A stretch of 64,000 nucleotides of DNA from Streptomyces platensis (GTDB lineage: Bacteria > Actinomycetota > Actinomycetes > Streptomycetales > Streptomycetaceae), in assembly GCF_008704855.1 (NCBI RefSeq), contig NZ_CP023691.1:8122001-8186000 (forward strand), given 5' to 3'. Below are positions 1 to 6,544 of the stretch, in pieces; the stretch's first letter is position 1; every line of letters starts with the position of its first letter. The position numbers and the translations under genes are program-made. The notes under the pieces are model-generated. The model was not told the origin of the DNA. It did no database searches and saw only the letters and a program-made list of their open reading frames with translations.

Positions 1-1
1 C

Positions 2-709
2 TTCGGGATGGTGTACGGCGGCGCGGATGTCGTGGCCAAGTACGCGGGCGATCCACGCATTCTTCCGCAGGGCCCCGGGCGCTCCAAGGTCCTCATCACC
101 GCCGAAACCGAGTGGGAGCCGATCGTCGACACCCTCGTGGAGTCGATCAGCAGTGGTGCGGGCGTCGGTTGCGTCAACGCCACCGGCGTACTGGTCGAGG
201 GCGACCCCGCCCCCGTGGCCGCGGCGATCGCCGAACGCCTCGCCGCGCTGCCCAGCCTGCCCGCGACGGACGAACGCGCAGTTCTGCCCGTGATGCCCGT
301 CGATCCCGCCCGCCGGTGGGACAAGCATCTGCGGCAGCGGGCAGCGGGTGCCAAGGCGTGGCTCGGCGGTGACGGTATCGCCGACGATCTCGGCGATGGT
401 TCCGCGGTGCTCCGGCCGGCGGTGCACCAGCTCGACAGCCCGTTCGCCGAACAGCTCGGGATGGAGTTGGGCTTCCCCTGTGCGTGGGTGGCACCGTGGG
501 ACCGCGACGCCGGAGTCCGGCCGCTGCGCGACACCCTCGTCCTCACTGCCGTCACCACCGACGCGAACCTGATCGACGAGTTGGTGGCCGAGCCGACCAT
601 CGCCAACGTCTACGTCGGTGACCATCCGACACCGTGGATGGGGCACGGACTGCCGCACGACGGCTATCTCGCTGAATTCCTCATGCGCACCAAGACGATT
701 CGATGCTGA
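2..709 (+). CDS. Aldehyde dehydrogenase-superfamily protein, 3' part (5'-truncated by window edge)
   Basis: The gene starts left of the window. The frame is open from base 2 and ends at TGA 707-709, leaving 235 codons. The visible part looks like the C-terminal half of an aldehyde/acyl-CoA dehydrogenase. A glycine-rich segment with one cysteine (GAGVGCVNATGVL, near codons 53-65) fits the catalytic cysteine loop of the superfamily, and a long mixed alpha/beta tail follows. Such enzymes oxidise or reduce aldehydes with NAD(P). The substrate cannot be told from this part. A strong hairpin follows directly, so it is the last gene of its transcript. The family call is moderate, because the cofactor-binding half is not visible. 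Confidence 0.6.
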   Translation, partial: FGMVYGGADVVAKYAGDPRILPQGPGRSKVLITAETEWEPIVDTLVESISSGAGVGCVNATGVLVEGDPAPVAAAIAERLAALPSLPATDERAVLPVMPVDPARRWDKHLRQRAAGAKAWLGGDGIADDLGDGSAVLRPAVHQLDSPFAEQLGMELGFPCAWVAPWDRDAGVRPLRDTLVLTAVTTDANLIDELVAEPTIANVYVGDHPTPWMGHGLPHDGYLAEFLMRTKTIRC

Positions 710-713
710 CCGA

Positions 714-744
714 CGTGGGGGCCGTGCCGAGCACGGCCCCCACG
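714..744. terminator. Bidirectional hairpin terminator
   Basis: A perfect 14-bp inverted repeat (714-727 with 731-744, loop CGA) lies between the stop of the aldehyde dehydrogenase-like gene and the stop of the oppositely oriented histidine phosphatase gene. There is no long T run, which is usual for Streptomyces terminators. Confidence 0.8.
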
Positions 745-754
745 GTTTATGAGG

Positions 755-1450
755 TCAGCGGTGGTCCGCCAGGTGCGAGGTGTCGTTCAGCAGTCGCACC
801 GACGCATGCCCCTCCCCGTCATAGGCCACGGCCGACAGCGAGGCGGCCGCCAGCTCCATCCGGAACAGCGACCCGGGCGGTGCGCCCAGCGCCAGCCGAA
901 CCAGCGTCCGCAACACCCCGACATGCGAAACGACCAGCACCGTCTGCCCCTCGTACCGCGTCAGGAGCCGGTCCCGCGAGCGCGCGGCCCGGCGCGCCAC
1001 CGCGGTGAAGGTCTCCCCGGTTCCGCCCGGCACCGCCGCCGGAGAGGCGAGCCACGCTGCCATCTCGTCCGGGTAGCGTTCGCGCACCTCGGCGAACGTC
1101 AGTCCCTCCCAGGCACCGAAATCCGCTTCACGGAGCCCTTCATCGACGTGGACTTCCAGGCCCAGCCGTCGTGCCGCTGCCTCGGCCGTCTGCTGGGCCC
1201 GGCGCATCGGTGAGGACACCACCGCCTGCACCGCGCCGCGTGCCACGAGCCTCCTCCCGGCGGCCTCGGCCTGCCGCTCCCCGGTCTCCGACAGCGCCGG
1301 ATCAAAGCCGCCGCTGCCGGACAACCGCTTCTCCGGTGTCAGCGCCGTCTCACCGTGGCGTAGCAGCAAAAGGGTTGTGGAGGTGCCCTGGTCGGCGAGC
1401 GCGAGATTCACGCCGACCGTTTCACGACTGGCTCTGGAGCAGATACGCAT
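755..1450 (-). CDS. Histidine phosphatase (phosphoglycerate mutase-like) family protein
   Basis: The 231-residue protein has the LRHGET phosphate-binding motif near residue 30, the SSPMRRAQQT segment, and a second catalytic histidine in VVSHVGVLRTL. These define the phosphoglycerate mutase-like histidine phosphatase fold. It probably removes phosphate from a small metabolite through a phospho-histidine intermediate; the substrate is unknown. In many actinobacteria a similar domain is fused behind RNase HI, but here it stands alone. The ATG at 1450 has a purine-rich site (AAAGGGGTGT) 7 nt upstream. It ends 11 nt from a shared hairpin terminator. Confidence 0.85.
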   Translation of the reverse strand: MRICSRASRETVGVNLALADQGTSTTLLLLRHGETALTPEKRLSGSGGFDPALSETGERQAEAAGRRLVARGAVQAVVSSPMRRAQQTAEAAARRLGLEVHVDEGLREADFGAWEGLTFAEVRERYPDEMAAWLASPAAVPGGTGETFTAVARRAARSRDRLLTRYEGQTVLVVSHVGVLRTLVRLALGAPPGSLFRMELAAASLSAVAYDGEGHASVRLLNDTSHLADHR

Positions 1451-1504
1451 CGGGACACCCCTTTCGATCCTTCGATTCTTTCGCCCCTTTCGATCACGGC
1501 CAGT

Positions 1505-2386
1505 TCAGCGGAGCGCGGCGATGACCGGCGCGAAGTTCTCCATGTTGTATTCCATGACCGTGAAATAGGTGAAGCCGTAGCGTTCGCTGCGTTCCTTGAT
1601 TTGTTGCGCCATCTCCGCCGGGGTGCCGATCAATACACTGGGCAGCTCCTCGGGGCTGTGCGGTGCGTCGGGCGACAGCGGCGCGAACCTGTCGGGCATT
1701 GCGGAGGCTTCGGCGGGCGGAATCACCTGCTGCACCAGGATATTCAGCTCCACAGCGTCGGCGCGGTCACCGAGCAGGCCGCGCACGTAGGCGAGACGTT
1801 CTTCCATCTGCGCGACTCCGGCCAGATGGAGTTCGTCACCGGTGGTGCTGGCCCAGCCTCCGGGGAAGGCGATGATGTCGGCGTGTGCCGCGGCCAGCCG
1901 CAGCAGCCGGTCGCCCCAGCCCGCAATCAGCAGTGGTGGTCCGGATGGTTGGGCTGGACGCGGCTGATATTCCGTGTCCGCAAACAGACCACGCAACGTG
2001 GTGACAGTCTGTTCCAGCTGCTCAACTCGCCTTCCGCCGCTGGGGAACGGTATCCCCGCGGTGTCGAACTCGGCCTTCACATAGCCTGCGCCGAGCCCGA
2101 GTTCCATACGCCCGTCGATGAATTGATCGGTGCTCGCCACATCACGCGCGAGAAGGACAGGGTTGTAGAACGGCGTGTTCAACACGAACGTACTCAGCCG
2201 TACCCGCTCGGTCGCTTCGGCTGCGAGCACCATTGCTGGAAACGGAGCGGAGAATTCCAGGTGATCGGCCACTCCGACAACATCGAAACCGAGTTCCTCG
2301 GCTCTTCGGCACTTCGCGCTCCACTCGCGTCGCGAACCGGGAACGAACATGTTGACACCGAAGCGGAAGGGGCGCTGTAAAGGCAT
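1505..2386 (-). CDS. LLM-class F420-dependent oxidoreductase-like protein
   Basis: The 293-residue protein has the luciferase-like monooxygenase fold: RAEELGFDVVGVADH near residues 28-42, the GLGAGYVKAEFD motif near residues 97-108, and a C-terminal IGTPAEMAQQIKERSERYG segment. This pattern is typical of the F420-using TIM-barrel oxidoreductases of actinobacteria (TIGR03621-like), although flavin use cannot be excluded. The substrate is not predictable. Codon 3 is TTA (2378-2380), the rare bldA codon, and no clear ribosome site precedes the ATG at 2386. The start, and with it the TTA, is therefore somewhat uncertain. The gene stands alone. Confidence 0.82.
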   Translation of the reverse strand: MPLQRPFRFGVNMFVPGSRREWSAKCRRAEELGFDVVGVADHLEFSAPFPAMVLAAEATERVRLSTFVLNTPFYNPVLLARDVASTDQFIDGRMELGLGAGYVKAEFDTAGIPFPSGGRRVEQLEQTVTTLRGLFADTEYQPRPAQPSGPPLLIAGWGDRLLRLAAAHADIIAFPGGWASTTGDELHLAGVAQMEERLAYVRGLLGDRADAVELNILVQQVIPPAEASAMPDRFAPLSPDAPHSPEELPSVLIGTPAEMAQQIKERSERYGFTYFTVMEYNMENFAPVIAALR

Positions 2387-2417
2387 TGTGTCTGTTTACC
2401 ACACGATGATCTTCCCG

Positions 2418-2939
2418 TCATCGGTCGAGGTGGCGACCGTGGCCCCGTTCCGGGGGCAGCTGATCTACGTCCCAGGCCTCGACCAGCAGCCGCCCGTCGC
2501 CGTCCCGGTCCAGTGCCGTGAAGGCCTCCGCCGCCTGTGCGGCCGAGTACCCGGCCGCGAGGTGCACCACCGCGAAGTCCTCCCGACTGACCACACCGTC
2601 CCCGTCGGCGTCGGCTAGGGCGACGGTCGCGGCGATCGACGGTCCCACGACCTGGCCGAGGGTCCCCGACGTACCCGCTCGTGCGAACGCCGCGACGAAC
2701 TGCTCCCGGTTCAGCCGCCCCGTGGCGTCGATCTGCGCCAGCGCGGCGAGCTGCTCGAAGGTGTGGCGCATCCCCGCATCCAGCGCCCGCGCCTTGGGGG
2801 AGTCCGCCGGCTCACCCACGGCGTCCGTCAGCAGCCGGGCCCGGTCGGTGAAGTCCTGGGCGGTCAGATAGCCGTCGCCGTCGGTGTCGTACATGGCGAA
2901 GCGGTGCTCGTACTCCGCGCGCACTGGATCGGTGATCAT
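2418..2939 (-). CDS. EF-hand calcium-binding protein (calerythrin-like)
   Basis: This is a 173-residue soluble protein with four EF-hand regions. The loops DTDGDGYLTAQD, DADGDGVVSRED and DRDGDGRLLVEA are canonical, and DATGRLNREQ is degenerate and probably weak. The length and four-hand layout match the calerythrin-type EF-hand proteins common in Streptomyces, which are thought to buffer or sense calcium in the cytoplasm. It has no signal peptide or membrane segment. The ATG at 2939 is taken because the first helix starts soon after it. No operon partner is evident: the next gene to the left is 31 nt away and encodes an unrelated enzyme. Confidence 0.88.
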   Translation of the reverse strand: MITDPVRAEYEHRFAMYDTDGDGYLTAQDFTDRARLLTDAVGEPADSPKARALDAGMRHTFEQLAALAQIDATGRLNREQFVAAFARAGTSGTLGQVVGPSIAATVALADADGDGVVSREDFAVVHLAAGYSAAQAAEAFTALDRDGDGRLLVEAWDVDQLPPERGHGRHLDR

Positions 2940-3237
2940 GCGTCGTCCCTTCTGGGCGGGGGTGGCTCCTGACGGAGCCCGGGAAGGCGGCCGTCCGCGG
3001 GTGCCGCGACGTCCGCCATGAGCACATTAAGTGGTTATGTGACAGCGAAGGGTTATCGGGAGGGGTGTGTTCGGCGTCTCGGTCCGTTGCCCCGAGAAGG
3101 GCTCGGTGCTGTAGGCGGTCCCGCTTCCCTGGTGGACCGGACGCCGCTCCGTCCACCAGGGGCACGGTTTCGCGTACCAGATATTTCGGGTCGGTCACGC
3201 CTGCAACCGGCGGGTCGGGCAAACAGTCCTACGGGGC
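2940..3237. other. Divergent intergenic region
   Basis: Nearly 300 bp lie between the EF-hand gene (leftward) and the L,D-transpeptidase gene (rightward), and no gene is seen. A less GC-rich patch near 3018-3060 contains CACAT...ATGTG (a 5-bp inverted repeat) and is a plausible promoter zone. No promoter elements can be assigned with confidence. Confidence 0.4.
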
Positions 3238-3969
3238 ATGAAAAGACGACTGAACCTGCGTGTCCCGCGGTCCGGCGCCGGTCGTCGGGCGGGCGCGGCG
3301 CTCGCCCTCACGGCGCTGACCGTTCCGCTGACGGTGGCCTTCGGCTCCACGGCTCAGGCCGCCGCCGCGTCTTCGTGCACCGCGAGCCGTGGCCCCTACC
3401 AGAAGGAGGCCGAGAAGTTCCTCGGCCTGCGGATGGACGGCCGCCAGTCGGCCGCCGACTGCCGGGCGATCCGTGCCTTCCAGACCAGCCACGGCATCAC
3501 CCCGAACATCGGCTACGCCGGACCCGTCACCTGGGGCGTGATGCGCGTCGTGGCACAGCAGCAGGCGGCCGGGCACAACCCCAACAAGGCGGGGCACTGC
3601 CCCACCAACAAGGGGCGGATAGCCTGCGTCGACCTGACCCGCCAGCTCAGCTGGATCCAGGACGGCGGGAAGCTGGTCTTCGGGCCGGTCCCGGTCCGTA
3701 CGGGCCGCGACGGTTACGAGACCCGCACCGGCGCCAAGAAGATCTACTGGCGCCATCTGCACCATGTGTCGACCCTCTATGACGTGCCCATGCCGTACAG
3801 CCAGTTCTTCGACGGCGGGCAGGCCTTCCACTCCATCAGCGGCAGTGTCTGGTCGGCACCCGGCTCGCACGGCTGCGTCAATATGCGCAGCAACGATGCG
3901 AAGAAGTACTGGTCGCTGCTCAAGAATGGTGACGACGTCTACGTCTACGGCCGGAAGTCCGGCACCTGA
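3238..3969 (+). CDS. Secreted L,D-transpeptidase with peptidoglycan-binding domain
   Basis: The 243-residue protein has an N-terminal signal peptide (basic start, hydrophobic stretch, likely cleavage after STAQA near residue 40). A peptidoglycan-binding-like repeat follows at roughly residues 52-105, then a YkuD catalytic domain ending in the active-site motif SHGCVNM with Cys213. L,D-transpeptidases form 3-3 crosslinks in peptidoglycan or attach proteins to it, acting outside the membrane. Both the catalytic cysteine and the histidine two residues before it are present, so it should be active. The next gene converges on it 7 nt away. Confidence 0.92.
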   Translation: MKRRLNLRVPRSGAGRRAGAALALTALTVPLTVAFGSTAQAAAASSCTASRGPYQKEAEKFLGLRMDGRQSAADCRAIRAFQTSHGITPNIGYAGPVTWGVMRVVAQQQAAGHNPNKAGHCPTNKGRIACVDLTRQLSWIQDGGKLVFGPVPVRTGRDGYETRTGAKKIYWRHLHHVSTLYDVPMPYSQFFDGGQAFHSISGSVWSAPGSHGCVNMRSNDAKKYWSLLKNGDDVYVYGRKSGT

Positions 3970-3976
3970 CGGGTCG

Positions 3977-4369
3977 TCACTTCGGCTGGGCGGCGGGGGA
4001 GGGCGGCAGTGCACAGGCCGCCGTCCCGCCCGGCATCCGATGCCGGTTGCGCGCGATCAGCCGGTACACCCCATGGGCGGCCCAGCGGAGGGGCGGGAGG
4101 GTGAGCAGCGCGCCCACCACCGGCCACCCGCGGGGCGCGCTCAGCAGCAGCTTGGCGACCGCCTGCGCGCCACCGTGCACGGCACCGGTCGGCGTCACCC
4201 ACAGCACTTCGTGCTCGGCGCGACGCCGGCTGATGCCGAGCTCGGTGAGATCGGTGAACTGCCAGGGCGTGGCCGCACAGCGCGGACGCAGCCGCCGTTC
4301 CGCGAACCGCACCGAGGACGTACAGAAGGCGCAGTCGCCGTCATAGACAAGAACGGGTTGCTGCCGCAT
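3977..4369 (-). CDS. Thiol-disulfide oxidoreductase DCC family (DUF393) protein
   Basis: The 130-residue protein begins VLVYDGDCAFC with the DCC-family signature: DGDC followed by a second cysteine (Cys13 and Cys16, a CxxC pair). The C-terminal half has the family's GWPVVGALLTLPPLRWAAHG segment. Members are small thioredoxin-like proteins with a probable redox role; few have been characterised. The frame extends far upstream, but the domain begins at the ATG at 4369, and the upstream stretch is low-complexity shadow sequence. An in-frame ATG 13 codons further upstream is a possible alternative. Confidence 0.82.
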   Translation of the reverse strand: MRQQPVLVYDGDCAFCTSSVRFAERRLRPRCAATPWQFTDLTELGISRRRAEHEVLWVTPTGAVHGGAQAVAKLLLSAPRGWPVVGALLTLPPLRWAAHGVYRLIARNRHRMPGGTAACALPPSPAAQPK

Positions 4370-4461
4370 GGTCCCGTCACCCCTCGCATCGGTGGCATCA
4401 ATGATAGGCGCCACGCTACCGGGAGGAATTCCGGGTGCGGTCGGGTGCGTCCGCGCGAGGG

Positions 4462-4965
4462 TCAGTCGGCCAGCAGGTTGTACAGGGCCATCGGTGTCAC
4501 ATAGCCCGGCCAGCGGCCGTCCGCGAACAGATGGACACCGGCGTCCTGATAGGTCTGGTCGACGAGTTGGGAGCAGATCATGTGCCCGGTGCTCGCCACA
4601 TAGCGGCGCAGCCCCGGAAGGGGCAGGTGGAAGCGGTGCGCGGCGATCGCCAGATAGTCGAGGAAGCTGTAGGGCACCCCGGCATAGGCGGTGGCCGCCG
4701 CGCAGATCGCGGTGCGCTGCTGTTCGGTGAGCCCTTCCGGGCAGACGTAGCACACCGGGGTGCCGTCGTAGGCGGTGAGCGGTTTGATGTCGGCCCCGCC
4801 CGGCTCGGCTTCCAGCAGCCGGCCGTCGGGCAGGACGAGAAAGGCGTGTTGATAGTCGGCGAAACCGTCTCCGTTGATCCATTGTCCGAAGCGGATCAAC
4901 CGGCCGGTGATGCCGGATATTCGGGTGAGTCCGATGTCGCCGGGCAGAGGATGCGTATGCCTCAT
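4462..4965 (-). CDS. Permuted papain-like (YiiX/NlpC-P60-type) cysteine hydrolase
   Basis: The 167-residue protein has the permuted NlpC/P60 layout. A histidine sits in DYQHAFLVLPDGRLLEAEP, and a later catalytic-type cysteine in GHMICSQLVDQTYQDAG. The opening PLPGDIGLTRISG resembles the start of YiiX/YebB-like proteins. Members of this group cleave amide or ester bonds in lipids or peptides. There is no signal peptide, so it probably acts in the cytoplasm. The ATG at 4965 is chosen because GGGAG lies 7 nt upstream; a longer frame to 5064 has no domain content. Confidence 0.78.
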   Translation of the reverse strand: MRHTHPLPGDIGLTRISGITGRLIRFGQWINGDGFADYQHAFLVLPDGRLLEAEPGGADIKPLTAYDGTPVCYVCPEGLTEQQRTAICAAATAYAGVPYSFLDYLAIAAHRFHLPLPGLRRYVASTGHMICSQLVDQTYQDAGVHLFADGRWPGYVTPMALYNLLAD

Positions 4966-5307
4966 GAGCAGCTCCCGGGAGCACAAGGGGTTCTCTATGT
5001 CATACCCGGTCTCCGGCCGTGCGCACCGCGTCCGGGAAAATGCCGGTCCGTATTTCCCTGCCATCCGGCTTTCCTTGTGGGGCAGATGATGAATTCGGAT
5101 ACCAGAGGGGGAAGGGAATTCTGCGGCGCGACGGGGTACGGATTCCCGCCGGAGAGCCGGCTCCGGGCCGGGGACATCGCCCGCTCCGCCTCTTCATGGT
5201 CACCCAGCCGCCCCATGTGACGATCAATGAGCTCACCGTGCGGCCCACCGCCCAGGAACGCTGACCGCCCGGCCCGCGTCCGTGAGCACGGCCCGAGGAG
5301 AGTTCCC

Positions 5308-5811
5308 GTGCGACTCCTGCTCCTGTCCGACACCCATCTGCCCCGGCGCGCCAAGGCGCTGCCGCCCCAGCTGCTCGACGAGCTGCCGGGCGCCGATGTC
5401 GTCGTGCATGCCGGTGACTGGGTCGACACCGCCACCCTGGACCTGCTGGCGGGCAGGGCCCGGCGGCTGATCGGGGTGTACGGCAACAACGACGGCCCGG
5501 AACTGCGGGCGCGGCTGCCCGAGGTGGCGTACGCGGAACTGGCGGGGGTACGGCTCGGTGTGGTGCACGAGACCGGCCCCGCGCAGGGCCGGGAGCGCCG
5601 GTGCGCCGAACGGTTCCCCGAGCTCGATGTGCTGGTCTTCGGACACAGTCACATCCCCTGGGACTCCACGGCCGGCGGCCGGCTGCGCCTGCTCAACCCG
5701 GGTTCGCCGACCGACCGCCGCCGGCAGCCGTACTGCACCTATATGACGGCGGAGATCACGGGCGGCCGGCTCACCGCTGTGGAGCTGCACCGCCTGCCCC
5801 GCAGACGATGA
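5308..5811 (+). CDS. YfcE/MJ0936-type metallophosphoesterase
   Basis: The 167-residue protein has the full calcineurin-like metal set: LLSDTHLP at the start, GDWVD, GNNDGPE, and the late VFGHSHIPW. This is the pattern of small metal-dependent phosphodiesterases of the YfcE family, which hydrolyse phosphodiesters such as cyclic nucleotides or artificial substrates; the physiological substrate is not known. A GTG start at 5308 is preferred because GAGGAG lies about 8 nt upstream and the beta-strand RLLLLSDTH begins at once. Upstream in-frame codons add no recognisable sequence. It stands alone. Confidence 0.9.
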   Translation: MRLLLLSDTHLPRRAKALPPQLLDELPGADVVVHAGDWVDTATLDLLAGRARRLIGVYGNNDGPELRARLPEVAYAELAGVRLGVVHETGPAQGRERRCAERFPELDVLVFGHSHIPWDSTAGGRLRLLNPGSPTDRRRQPYCTYMTAEITGGRLTAVELHRLPRRR

Positions 5812-5839
5812 GCGCGCGGCGGCCCGCCCGGTCCGGTGC

Positions 5840-6349
5840 TCAACGGCCGAGCAGGCCCCGCACATAGGCCGCCTGCCCGGCGTGCTGGAGGTCGTCGGCG
5901 ACGACGCTGACGAGCCGGACGCCCAGGGTGACGGGCGGCGTCCAGGCGCGGTCGACGACGCGCTTCATGTCCTTGTCGTCGACCCCGGCGAGGTACTGCA
6001 CGGTGTTGTCGTGGACCGCGCCGTGATAGCCCATCAGCAGCTCATCGGTCAGGTCCTGTACAGCCGCCACTTCCTTGGCGGAGTGGCCGTAGCCGGTGTC
6101 GTCGGGGGAGAAGGGCAGGCCGAAGCGGTCGTACCAGCCGTCCGAGATCCAGATCTGCTCGGTGCCGGCCACACCCGCGAGGTGGTCGTCCTGGATCCGG
6201 GTGAGATGCCAGACCAGCCAGCCGATCGAGTTGCCGCCGTCCTCGGGGCGGGTACCGAGCTCATCGGGGTCGAGCCCGGTGACCGCGTCCTCGACGCTCT
6301 CCCGGATACGTCCGAAGGCATCGACGAGCAGATCCGTGCTGGCATTCAT
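5840..6349 (-). CDS. DinB-family (DUF664) protein, possible mycothiol-dependent transferase
   Basis: The 169-residue protein has the DinB four-helix pattern with metal-binding histidines: VWHLTRIQDDHLAG near residue 48 and DDLQHAGQAAYVRGLLGR at the C-terminus. Streptomyces proteins of this type (DUF664/MDMPI-like) are thought to be thiol-dependent transferases or isomerases using mycothiol. No substrate is suggested by the neighbours. An ATG start at 6349 is followed directly by the first helix. It converges with the phosphoesterase gene 28 nt away. Confidence 0.82.
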   Translation of the reverse strand: MNASTDLLVDAFGRIRESVEDAVTGLDPDELGTRPEDGGNSIGWLVWHLTRIQDDHLAGVAGTEQIWISDGWYDRFGLPFSPDDTGYGHSAKEVAAVQDLTDELLMGYHGAVHDNTVQYLAGVDDKDMKRVVDRAWTPPVTLGVRLVSVVADDLQHAGQAAYVRGLLGR

Positions 6350-6480
6350 GGGGGGCTCCTTTGCGGCGACGGAGGGCGTCAGCCCGGCAGCCCGCCCATG
6401 GTCGCAAGCCGAGCGCGGGAATCGGCGAGGGGCAGGCCGGGGAAGTGGTGATTTCCCGGCGCGCCCCGTCCCCGCAAGGC

Positions 6481-6534
6481 GTGACGACAGCTGCGCCCGG
6501 TGGCCGAGGGGGCCACCGGGCGCAGCGTCGTCAC
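6481..6534. terminator. Strong terminator of the NRPS operon
   Basis: A very long hairpin lies 11 nt past the stop codon of the last NRPS gene. The inner stem is 16 bp (6490-6505 with 6511-6526, loop GAGGG), and an outer 8-bp stem (6481-6488 with 6527-6534) extends it with one bulged base. It marks the downstream end of the minus-strand biosynthetic operon. Confidence 0.85.
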
Positions 6535-6544
6535 ACCGATCGGG